A DNA stretch of 50,946 nt from Protostelium mycophagum (Eukaryota; Evosea; Variosea; Protosteliida; Protosteliaceae), in the NCBI GenBank assembly GCA_002081555.1, contig MZNV01000681.1, positions 1-50,946 on the forward strand, read 5' to 3'. Positions 22,011 to 30,926 of the stretch are shown here, piece after piece. Numbering within the stretch: position 1 is the first letter of the stretch; every line of letters begins with the position of its first letter. The translations under genes were made by a program, and so were the position numbers. Below the pieces are notes generated by a model, which did not search any database, was not told the origin of the DNA, and was given only the letters and a program-made list of their open reading frames with translations.

Positions 22011-23343
22011 GTTGTCGACTTGATTGTGTCCATGCTTATACTTCTTGGTGGGTTGGTTTTGTGCGTAGTTTGGTCCATAGTGAATCTAAAAATTCGTTGT
22101 CATTCTGCATGTGTTTGGCTTTTTTCATCAGAGGTTCATCATTCGTGATCTTTTCCGCTAATTGTTCTTTTTGTCTTTCGATGATCGCCTCTTCAATGTG
22201 AGCTATGTGGTTAACATCGACTACAGTTATATTCATATTATTTGGATGTTGAGAGCTTTGGGTTCCAGTGTGTCGCTGGTTTCCTGCTATTTTCTCATAT
22301 TGAAATTCTGTCCGGAGTTAGGGTGGACGGTCTTTAACATCTTGTTTTGCGTTTTTTCGAATAGTCTGGTCCTATATATTCTCTTTGTGTTGTCTGTGGG
22401 TGTTGATTGTGATCCATTGTGAGTTCAATTGTTTCTTATTTCCATATTATTGTTCTTGAGATCGATGAATGTTGGGTTTTCTTCCATTCTGTCCATTGGG
22501 GAGTTATTTAATTTATATCTTGTGTCCCCCTTTCGGGTTTCAACCACGGCTTTCTCTAAAGAGGTTTCCTCGCCGACTTTGCAGTTGGTTGGAGGCAGGT
22601 GCACCAAACACCTGTTGCTACTGGCTGTAGCGAGCGTTTGGTTTGTTTGGGGGTTTTTGGGGAGTTCCATAGTCCATTGGACCTGTGGTTGCTGTTGTTG
22701 ATTATTTCGGAAAAAAGATGTGTTTGATATTCTCTTAAAATAGAGGAACAAGATAATGATGAAAGAGTGTGGATAGGAATTAAATATGAAATAGCTGAAG
22801 ACTCTTATTATTATATTTCTGATACTTCAGAATCTTTAGAAGTTCCAATGTCCATGACTATTATGAACAATGTAAAATTGAATCAAGATGGGACATTATC
22901 TATAAGAACAGCTGAAAGTATTACAAAGATAATTGAAGATCTAGAAAAGCATGGTTCAACTGAACAAGTATGTAGTATCACACATATAATATAATCTAAA
23001 CCAATTACAGGAAGAATGGGAAATAGAGAAGATAGTCAGCCAGAAAACTGTCAATAATATGTTATATTATGAAATCAAATGATTAGGATACACTAACACA
23101 TCTAATTTTTTATTTTAGTTTTTTTATTTAATCTCAAATGCCACCCGGACTCATCTAAGAGCTCTAATTTAGGGTGGCACCCTCCGGATATTGGCCCCAG
23201 ACAGCCTGCTATAGTTCCTTAGATTTGGCGGGATTCAATGCCTGTTGTGTGTATGTCTCTGCGCTGACGGCAATCCTACTGGGTCTTTAACCCGGACATT
23301 TACGGGCACCCGCCAGCCGCTCTGAATATTTTCCGTAGGTCAC

Positions 23344-24114
23344 AATACGGGAAGGGCATCAATCAAAGCATCGATGTCTAAATCCATATCTCCATTGTCA
23401 ACCGGGTTGACAACCTACAACACTTTAAAACTGCGCGAACACAGAGGACATTCAGTATACGTACATCTGCGGCAGGAACTGGGTGTTGGTTGGGATCCAT
23501 GGGTAGAGAGATCAAGATTTTTCAAAGTATGATATGCAGATCTCTACACTCTTTCTCGGACTGAGCAAATTGGGAAATTCTGAATAGTCTGCAAAGTGGA
23601 AGCCCGTTAGTCACGTGATCGACCGTTAAAACCGGTACGACCGTTACGATTGAATTTAAATTTTCAACCGACCAACTGGAAACATGTCTTCCGCCAATTG
23701 CCATGATCAGATCCACAGATGGTTCACCAAACACATCCTTGGGAACCCCAAAGCGCACGCGCTACTCATGGAGACGATAGATGGATAGCGGCAGTCCATC
23801 GTCAACATATCCCTCACTACTTTAGAGACGCCGCAAAATGGCGCATTTTCAAACATGGACTGTGCAAATTAGCGCAACCTATATGGGCGGCTAGAGATGC
23901 CGCACATGCGGCCAGGAACGTGCCAGCGATGCCACACACAGCTGCACCAACTTTGGTGCCCCAGGACCTAGAGAGCGAGAGAACACCACCCACAGAGACC
24001 GTGATTCCAACGTCGAGTCTGAATAGGCCAGCCGGGGCCAAAACCGGGGGGTACCACCCTATATTAGAGCCCTTAAGTGGGCCCAGGTGGAACTTGTTAC
24101 AAAATAAAAAAAAT
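23344..24114 (+). mobile_element. Polyadenylated element B nested in element A
   Basis: Flanked by an identical 18-bp duplication, ATATTTTCCGTAGGTCAC, at 23326-23343 and 24115-24132. It ends in an A-rich tail (about 24100-24114) on the plus strand. It carries a plus frame of about 140 codons (23719-24144) with PHYFRDAAKWRIFKHGL, then an Ala/Pro-rich part, that I do not recognise. It looks like a 5'-truncated non-LTR or SINE-like insertion of opposite orientation to its host element. Confidence 0.7.
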
Positions 24115-24234
24115 ATATTTTCCGTAGGTCACGTGACCTGCTAGTTTATTTGTGCCCCGATCCGCGCCGCCATTAGTCACGTGATCGGCCAGATTATTTG
24201 TACCTTATGCCGTCGTCTCACTGGTCACGTGATC
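23611..24234. promoter_or_regulatory. Repeated TCACGTGA(T)C sites (E-box type)
   Basis: TCACGTGATC occurs at 23611-23620, 24177-24186 and 24225-24234, with TCACGTGACC at 24129-24138. The last two lie in a ~48-bp direct repeat (TCACGTGATC, then AGATTATTTGT). CACGTG is the core bound by bHLH factors. A regulatory role is inferred only from the repetition. Confidence 0.3.
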
Positions 24235-24965
24235 AGCGAGATTATTTGTGCCCTGTCGCAATTATTTAGACCGTGTCATGTATTTATAGCTTGAGTGTCC
24301 CCCTTGCGGGTTCCAACCGTGACTGCATTTAAGCGTGTCCGTGTCATGGGCGCCAGACACCCGGTCGAAGTATTTGCGACTCTCGCAGAATTCAGTTGGA
24401 CCCAATCAGGATTCTTGTTTCATTGTGAAATTCTGTGGAATATCGCACTTCGCAGGATTGCGGTTGTGTCGGCACCAAGCGTCAAACCCTCGACCTTACC
24501 GAGCAGTCTAAGCGGCTATACACTAACACATCTAATACCTTTGAACCAGCAGGAGAGATTCCAAGATCTACTATACTGGAATGGGAGAACTCAACATAAA
24601 ACTGGTGTTTATGTGTTTCATATTTAGTTGATCCTTTGAATGGATTTTTATGACATATTTTCTGTGTGATGTGCAAGACAGTTAGAATCTAGTGTTCCAA
24701 CTTTTGTTTTGCTTTTTAGAGGAGCCGTTTTGCTTTTTGCTGAAGCCGCTGTTTTTTATTTGTGGGGCTGAGGCTGAGAAATTATTTGTTTTGGGCTTGC
24801 CACATATGGCTTATTGAAGGCTACTGCAAATTCAGATGTTGATTTTATGCCCAACTTTGCCATCGGGGCTGGCAGTGAATTAGTTGCGCAACAGACTGCA
24901 AATGCCGTAAAGAGTTTTGCTTGCAAACATGTATAGAGAAAAAGAATATCCTACATAATATAGAG

Positions 24966-25508
24966 ATGTCGCCAGTTATCATCACAAAACTGAACATAGC
25001 TGACCCTAATATGGCTGAAGTACCTAAGGCCAAGAAACTAAGCCGTACCAATACATATAGCAATTTCCTGCTCACAATCAACACAAACCAACAAGTCCAG
25101 CCTATCAGCCAAGAGTTTGAGCCATTCTGCCGAAAATTTTGCGGTGTAATCTCAGCACTGATGAAAGGCGCCACAAAGTACATAAAGTACAAAGGGGATG
25201 GCTGAAGTGACCTCATTGATAGTATCAACATTGAATCTACAGTCGAACTTGGCACCAACACAAACCCATCTGTACACTGCCATTCGCTGATCATAATAAA
25301 GCATCATACTAAGCTGCAGCTTGACTTGGCAAAAATACAACATGTTGTAAAAGCCGCCATGGAGCTGCCTGGTGTTTATGTGAACGTGTGCCTTGTCAAC
25401 CGTAACGCCGCCTGCAATCTACAAGCAGTTCTAGGCTACATTCGCAAGGATGTACATAGTGTTGCAGAAGACACTTCAGAGAATGCAGTCGCCGAGTATA
25501 TACAATAA
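24966..25508 (+). pseudogene. HUH endonuclease (Rep)-like ORF, fossil
   Basis: The order of motifs matches rolling-circle initiators: NFLLTINTNQ near residue 33 (motif I-like), PSVHCHSLIII near residue 100 (the His-hydrophobic-His metal site of HUH proteins, here H-C-H), and AVLGYIRKDV near residue 155 (catalytic Tyr with a Lys three residues later, as in CRESS-type Rep motif III). No helicase domain follows. It is small, about 180 codons, like the endonuclease domain alone. It is broken. The assignment is by motif and order only. Confidence 0.45.
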
Positions 25509-25515
25509 ATTATTT

Positions 25516-25935
25516 ATGCCAGCAGATATGTCGCCAATTGTATACACAATGGGTTTCAGTACTTTCTTCAACAATTTTGGCAGGAGGCTGTCTGACACTT
25601 GGCATAAAGTTAAGTCCACTGTGTCTGGCGCCGCAACAAGCGGCTGGAATACAATAAAAACAAAAGTTTGGCCAACTATACAACACTCCGCAGAAGGTGT
25701 TGGTCACGAACTGAAGTCTGCAGTCACAACAATACACCAAGATGCGCGCGACTTGACCAGTGGCATAGGCAGTTTATGGCGCCATGAATTTGACGGCATT
25801 AAAGGCACTATAGACCACACAGTTGATGCTGGCTCGGGCGCTGTCAAATCTGTAGGTCAGTCTCTGAGTATGCCTCTGAGCATTGGCCTGGGTGCCGCGG
25901 CATTACTTGGTGCAGTTATACTGATGAAAAAATAA
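25516..25935 (+). CDS. Membrane-tailed 139-aa protein of the virus-like cassette
   Basis: An open frame from the ATG at 25516. It has an amphipathic N-terminus (FSTFFNNFGRRLSDTWHKVK), a central Ser/Thr/Ala-rich region with Trp and His (SGAATSGWNTIKTKVWP), and a C-terminal Gly/Ala/Leu membrane segment (MPLSIGLGAAALLGAVILMK) ending in Lys-Lys. Such proteins occur as minor structural or membrane-active proteins of small DNA viruses; this is an analogy. Its last 45 codons and 3' flank are duplicated in tandem immediately downstream. Confidence 0.45.
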   Translation: MPADMSPIVYTMGFSTFFNNFGRRLSDTWHKVKSTVSGAATSGWNTIKTKVWPTIQHSAEGVGHELKSAVTTIHQDARDLTSGIGSLWRHEFDGIKGTIDHTVDAGSGAVKSVGQSLSMPLSIGLGAAALLGAVILMKK

Positions 25936-26120
25936 AGCATTTATTAATTTCTTTTTTTTTAAAGGCACTATAGACCACACAGTTGATGCTGGCTTGGGCG
26001 CTGTCAAATCTATAGGTCAGTCTCTGAGTATGCCTCTGAGCATTGGCCTGGGTGCCGCAGCATTACTTGGTGCAGTTGTACTGATGAAAAAATAAAGCAT
26101 TTATTAATTTCTTTTTTTTT
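25801..26120. repeat. Two-unit tandem duplication, period 160 bp
   Basis: Unit 1 (25801-25960) and unit 2 (25961-26120) are in register over 160 bp, both ending ATTAATTTC plus a T run. They include the 3' end and stop of the membrane-tailed protein and an AATAAA. The copies differ at about four positions, so the duplication is fairly recent. Confidence 0.85.
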
Positions 26121-26129
26121 TGCCATCCT

Positions 26130-26520
26130 CAACCCTTTGCTATTTTTAGCAATTTCAAAATATGAAGATCCTCAATTACCTCATAAACAGCTTGATGATA
26201 ATATCAGGACTGCTAATTCAGAGGATACATATTTTCAAGAAGTTGTCAAATGGTTACGCCAGCCTGAAGATGACAGACCAAAATATCCAGAAGGATCTGG
26301 TAACCTCCAACCACAAACAATGAAGATTTCGATGTAGGGGACGGTACTGATAAAGGATTCTATCTAGATGACACAGCCGTCTATGTATCAACCAACCAGA
26401 GAAGACTTTTCTGTGAGATTTCAAGTTACGTATCCCGTAACACCCGTAAAGATGAGCCGAGGCCAACAGCACAGCAGCAATCTGGGCATAATAGTCATGA
26501 TTTGCCTGACAAATTCACCA
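26130..26520 (+). mobile_element. Ty3 integrase-linker fragment (tentative fossil)
   Basis: Short plus-strand pieces resemble the region before the integrase zinc domain of the other Ty3 copies: DTYFQEVVKWLRQPEDDRP matches DEYFLSTMQWMHLFKDKNRP at 48.7 kb, and TDKGFYLDD matches TDKGFFVED. Broken fragment without ends. Confidence 0.4.
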
Positions 26521-26630
26521 AGAAGACTCGTGCTTGGGCCTGATTTCAGGCTATTGCTTCTTATTTATTAAGATTTTGCATCTTTTTTGATTATATTTAT
26601 ATATTTGTGTTGTCTGTTGATAGTGTCCCA

Positions 26631-29147
26631 TTATCTCAAATCAAGCTTGGCCTTCTTGCTTTCTCTAGTCTCATCTCTCCATGTATTTAGTGCTTCTGCT
26701 ATCTCCGGTGCATGTTTCATGGTGGGAGGTAGCCAGCGGACAACTTGCTCAAAATCAAGAACTTGAAACTCATGAAACTGCTAGTGTCAGAAACAATACA
26801 TATTGTTTTTCATGGTAGGTTTCGAGAATATAACTCTGTTACTTGCCTTTTTGATATGTTGATACACCACAGATGGGCTGTTGATCCCCCCTTCTGCTGG
26901 GACAATATTCCACTGTCCGGGGCTCTTGAAATTCTTTGTTATTAAGTCATGAAAGACTTTGGTCCCAGTTGCAAGGGGGCGTAAAGATATAAAACCGTAA
27001 AAAGTGCGTGGCTGTGGATCTTCTACTTCACTCCTGGCGCTCCTAGATTCGAGTTGTGCAATTGTTGCTATGACCTTTTCCTTTATCTCATGCATCTTTT
27101 GGTCTGGAACGGCTGTCGTCACGGCACTCGATTTATTCTCGAAGATCCAAAGGGTGTCACCATAAATTAGGCAGGACTCACAACCAGGATTTGCACTATG
27201 CCCCAGATGGAGTTGGGGTCCGCAATTAATGATCTAATGAAAACAGTCATTCAATAAGTCATCTTAATTTGATGACCACTCACTGCATCTAGATGAAGAG
27301 GTATATTCTGATCTGAGTGACGGATAATAGGGATAGTAGTGATTCCATCAGGAACGACCGTTGCGGAATTTCCCATGTGGGTCAGCTCTATGAATCGAGG
27401 TTGCTGGCCAGGTTCAGTGGACAGTATAACTGAGCACAGTGTATGAATCCAGAATGCTTCAAACGGAGTCCCGATAATGCTAAAACATCTATTTATGAGT
27501 GAGGGGTCAAACTCCTGAAAATGATAATGAATAATTACGCTTCGGTGGCCAGCCTCATATGTTGCGCAAAATCATGTCGATTTCCGATGACATCTCCCTG
27601 CTGTGCAATCCATTTATGTATTAATAATGGTTGTATGGCAATCTCAATTGTAGTATCTGCGAAGAGATATGACCCTACAAATACTCCCGCTGCAACACTC
27701 TCCCGTACAGACAACTTAATTGGTTTATTGGCATCTGCAGGAGATTAGACTTGAGGGAATCCGCATTTTTGCCAAGTTTTGCAAAATACAAGAAAATAAC
27801 AATTAAAGGGCTAATTTTCGCGATATTAAAAAGTAATATTTTTCTGCAAACTACTCTGGTCTTCGTTTTCCCTCAAGTCTATTGAGTTTACGACAAACAA
27901 TTATCAAGTTAAATGCGAGACAAAATTATTGTTGATTTACTTATTGTGGTTACATATTCTGTGATGGGCTTCTTTTCATAACTATTCATAGCAAATTTGA
28001 TGTGATCCCAAGTCATAGTTGAGAGGGTGCTAGCCTCGAATATCTAAAATGCGTTAGAGATATCATATTATGTATTTGATGGGAATATATCTACCGCGTA
28101 ATCTCGGAATATGACCTCGGGGTCTGCAACATGATCTACTTTCTCAATGGCCTGAAAGAGTCTGAAGCAGCAACGTGGAGCAACATTTAATCCTAGAATC
28201 ATAGAGTGTAATAGTGGTTTACGAATCCTCTTCAATATTGACTCAAAGTTCTGTATCATGTCTTCTACCTTGATGGGAGCTAGCTTTGTGGAATCATACT
28301 GACGATCAGACAATGAGGTGAGGGAGCCATCGGTTTGCATCTTGGTCCATGCGAGGGTGGAGACGATGATGTGGAAATTTTTGTACCTGTTGAGGCACGC
28401 ACCAATCTCAGAAAAGACTGGCTCTGTATCGTGCAACTTCATGGGCTCGTCAAGGCTTAAAAGCATACAAGCCGCTCCGTCTTTGAGCACGGCTGCGACC
28501 ACGGCAGACAATTTGAATCTGACTTTCTCTTGGAGTATGACAGTGGCAAAATCACTGTATGTCATCTTGATGTCGACAAAGTATCTTTCAAGATTAGTCA
28601 AGATTGGTGGTAACTTATTGGTTCTTACCCGTATAGAGCCCTGAGTGTTATACTGAATGCTTGTTCCCTCTGCTCCCACGGTTCAACTTGTGTCAGATAG
28701 TTGTAGGTGACCATTGAAACTCCAGCCTTGCTGAACTCCTCTTTCAATTCGGGATCTTCGCATAAATGCATCCTGTTCCCGCGACAGACTAAACCAACAT
28801 AGGTAGTTTTTCCATTGCCTATGTATCCTTGTGCCCCAAATCCTCTATTATTTTTGGGAGAACTGTTTGGGTCATTACTCAATCCAACCGGTTATTTCGA
28901 TAATTGATGATTCTACCCTTCATTTACCCCAGCCTTTTGTCGCGTATCTCTTCGGTCCATGGCGTGTCGATAGAAATCCTTGATGTTCTCATCTCGGCCA
29001 TATATCATCCATCCTATTGCAGTTTCCTCTCCTGCTGGTGGAGCCCTAGCAGGATCTAATCGTTCTTCCTTTGAACGGAAGGGTACTCGGAGCTTGGATA
29101 GACGCGTGAAGATAAAATCTAACACCTCTTCATGAGATAAATCTATA
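26631..29147 (-). CDS. Crinkler/RHS-like P-loop NTPase, at least eight exons
   Basis: Exons (minus): about 29147-28917, 28862 (or 28877)-28629, 28584-28095, 28043-27954, about 27734-27539, about 27492-27284, 27233-26843 and 26743-26631 (TAA). Introns are short, for example 44 nt (28585-28628) and 50 nt (27234-27283), with consistent phases at nearly all junctions; the join 27954/27734 is unresolved. Walker A is GYIGNGKTT, Walker B is CMLLSLDEP, followed by VSTLAWTK and a Ser-x-Asp-Arg...Leu-Ala-Pro stretch. That order is typical of the NTPase of Crinkler and trypanosome RHS proteins. The C-terminal part (LIYGDTLWIFENKSS, then FISLRPLATGTKVFHDL) may be a divergent nuclease-like domain; I cannot confirm it. 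The tail is basic (SKKAKLDLR). The 5' end was not found. RHS/Crinkler genes are often subtelomeric and retroelement-associated, which fits. Confidence 0.65.
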
Positions 29148-29229
29148 TCACTTTAGGTACCCCCTAGATTAGTGATTGAAAAAGTAAGAGCAATTCTGCC
29201 AAAACAATCCTGGAAGGCAGACAGATGCA

Positions 29230-30235
29230 ACATGAGGAAATGTTTGGTCCCAAAGACACCACAAAAAATAATTTGCATTCTTGTTAATATTTAAAATGAA
29301 CTTTGTGAGAAATTTCAAGTGACTGTACTGCTGCAGTGCAAGCTGAGCGCTGTTTTGTGACTCTAAAAGACACCACAAAAGAACGATAAAAATTTTAGAG
29401 GTCAAAAATACGACGATCTTTTGGGCCTCAAAGACGCCCCAAAAGAACAAAACAGATTTTTACCACAAGAACAAAAAATTATAGAGGTCAGAAATGCATA
29501 AATCACACAATTATGCAACCCTGTGATGTGCTGCGACACATGCCTAAAGGGCCTTTTGGGCCTCAAAGACATTACAACAAGAATGCACACTCCAAAGAGG
29601 GAACCCATGGGAAAGAAAAAGGGATTGTACACTCACCAGTGTTACCTGTCATACATGTCAGTCAGATGTCATAGAAGAGCATTAATTTGCAGGTGTGTAA
29701 ATTGGATAGAAACTTCACGTGACTGACGCAACATGAGAATTTTTTGTCTCAAAGATATCACAAAAGGTTGTTCACACGTAAATTGAAATTTGTGTGAATT
29801 TCCGCACAACTGCGCGACACCATAACACTGCTACAGTGCAAGCTACAGGCCTTTTGGCCTCAAAGACACTGCGACAAGAACACACTCTAAAAGAACACAA
29901 AAAAGATATTTCTGTGAATTTTGATGTAATATCTTTTTGTTCCTCATGCGAGCATGAGCCTGAGAGGCCAGCAACACCACAAATAGATATAAAGATTTCA
30001 ATATATTACAAATTTTCGGTCGCATAGCGGCGACAACTGCACAAACCCAAAACGCAAAATACGTAAAACAAATTTCGCAGCTGCACAACCCCGTAACGCG
30101 CCGCGATGCAGGCCAGAGTCCTTTAAGACACCCCAAAAGAACAAAAAAAAGATTCTTCAAGATCAAGAAAGCAAGCCAAGGCCCGGTAGGCCCGGAGACA
30201 CCGTGACGAGAACAGAGAGAATATTTCGACGTCTA
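29230..30235. repeat. Irregular repeats of CCTCAAAGACACC / CAAAAGAACA motifs
   Basis: A motif like TTTTGGGCCTCAAAGACACC followed by AAAAGAACAAAA recurs near 29251, 29365, 29430, 29564, 29750, 29861 and 30120, with spacing from 65 to about 260 bp. A second shared block (GTGCTGCGACACATGC, GCGCCGCGATGCAGGC) precedes some copies. No coding frame. It lies between two minus-strand genes and may be a decayed tandem array. Confidence 0.45.
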
Positions 30236-30240
30236 CTCAC

Positions 30241-30889
30241 CGGCTGTGGTGGTCTGAGCAGCAGATGCTTTGATGAAGGCTCTCAGTTGGCCATCATCTG
30301 CCTCAGAGGTCCATGTGGTTGCCAGGTATGGGCGGGCATCCAGTTCCTTCTGAGCCCAGGTCTTCTCAGCCAGAGTTAGGACAAGACTGTTAATACGAGT
30401 TCGCATGTCGGGTAAATTAGGATCTGTCATCTTCTAAAATGACGGTCAGAAGATAAGAAGATTGAGGAGCCAAGCGTTCAATTTGAGCACATGAACTTAC
30501 CTTGAAGATGGTGAAGTAGTGGCAGTAATCAGCAACGAGACAATATGGACGAGCTGTGGAAGAGTCAGAAAAATGTAAAAATGATAGAATTGACATTTCA
30601 AAAAATGAGAGGTCCAGCGTGCGGTTGAACATCCTTACCTTTGGAATGGCTCGATGTAGAATCTTCAGACAACTAAGATGAAACCAAGAGACCTGAGAGT
30701 TCGTTAGAAATGGAGCAAAAGGAGAAAACAGAATGAAATGAGCACCGACTCTCTCAAAAAGAAGTCGGGCATATCGTTAGTTACCTGACCGGAGTCGTGC
30801 CGCTTTGGATTTGGCGTCGAAAAAGTGAAAAAGACACTTTGTAAAAGCGATTTCCAGGAAAAATGCGATTTGTCGATAACGTAGACCAT
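30241..30889 (-). CDS. Unrecognised gene, four exons found, continues downstream
   Basis: Exons 30889-30785 (ATG, 35 codons), 30672-30639, 30553-30501 and 30433-30241 join in phases 0, 1 and 0, with donors GTAACT, GTAAGG, GTAAGT and GTGAGT and acceptors TCTTAG, CCACAG and TTTTAG. The frame is open throughout, giving about 128 residues: MVYVIDKSHFSWKSLL, then RPYCLVADYCHYFTIFK, then KMTDPNLPDMRTRINSLVL, then WAQKELDARPYLATTW. The last exon ends in phase 1 at GTGAGT, so more exons must lie to the left; none was recognised in the repeat-rich 29.2-30.2 kb. No known domain. All splice phases agreeing makes chance unlikely. Confidence 0.6.
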
Positions 30890-30926
30890 TTCATTCTATG
30901 CAAAGATAAAAAGTTGAAGGATTTCA

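Larger units (their letters stand above)
19258..22722 (-). mobile_element. LINE (non-LTR retrotransposon), 3'-deleted copy
   Basis: Minus-strand LINE with leader (about 22430-22722), a basic N-terminal ORF start (about 22036-22421), an AP-type endonuclease (about 21008-22010; SRIDYIYSS, SDHIPI), a linker and a reverse transcriptase. RT signatures are QFGFRTGRDTSD, FLDIAKAYDSV and GLRQGDGLSP. The catalytic box reads YADN, whereas the second copy at 44.0 kb reads YTDD, so a metal-binding Asp is lost. The RT frame shifts at a run of eight C (19686-19693). Relative to the second copy about 245 bp is missing near 19462, and everything beyond the RT thumb, including RNase H and the 3' end, is gone. 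Its 5' end directly abuts the chromodomain gene. Dead copy. Confidence 0.85.
23107..24517 (-). mobile_element. LINE-derived non-autonomous element A, in the chromodomain gene
   Basis: Flanked by the same 19 bp, ATACACTAACACATCTAAT, at 23088-23106 and 24518-24536. Its left end is T-rich (polyA on the minus strand) and its right part (about 24291-24480) resembles the 5' leader of the LINE family (GTGTCCCCCTTGCGGGTT, compare GTGTCCCCCTTTCGGGTT near 22525). So it is a minus-strand target-primed insertion that keeps a LINE 5' end. Without its own nested insertion it is only about 620 bp. Confidence 0.75.
22730..24599 (+). pseudogene. Chromodomain protein gene split by a nested insertion
   Basis: A host-type gene fragment. 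An exon ending at 22967 encodes an acidic region (DERVWIGIKYEIAEDS, then SITKIIEDLEKHGSTEQ). A 43-nt intron (22968-23010, GTATGT...TTACAG) leads to EEWEIEKIVSQKTVNNMLYY, the start of a chromodomain. The remainder (TFEPAGEIPRSTILEWE, then TAA at 24597) lies 1.4 kb further on, beyond an insertion flanked by a 19-bp duplication. Both halves are in the same frame relative to the duplicated site. The conserved Trp after EIK, normally KWxGY, is TGA (23080-23082). Upstream, a LINE 5' end abuts the exon, so the gene's 5' part is missing. Chromodomains bind methyl-lysine histone tails. A retroelement origin is possible but the intron argues for a host gene. Confidence 0.6.
24847..25935 (+). mobile_element. 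Small virus-like cassette: HUH Rep-like protein plus membrane-tailed protein
   Basis: An intronless plus-strand group of three ORFs: a ~29-codon peptide (MPNFAIGAGSELVAQQ) at about 24847, a replication-initiator-like ORF (24966-25508) and a 140-codon protein (25516-25935). Spacing is tight. The combination of an HUH endonuclease-like ORF with a small Gly/Ala-rich, C-terminally anchored protein recalls small DNA viruses and Polinton-like elements, but no capsid, polymerase or terminal repeats were found. It looks broken, with about one interruption. Younger than the Ty3 fossils, judging by how well the frames are kept. Confidence 0.5.

Noticed and set aside
23719-24144. 141-codon frame as a host gene
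   Set aside because: It lies inside polyadenylated element B, runs past its 3' duplication, and shows no recognised domain.
24847-25935. A full Polinton or Maverick element
   Set aside because: No polymerase B, retroviral-type integrase, ATPase, capsid gene or long terminal inverted repeats were found around the cassette.
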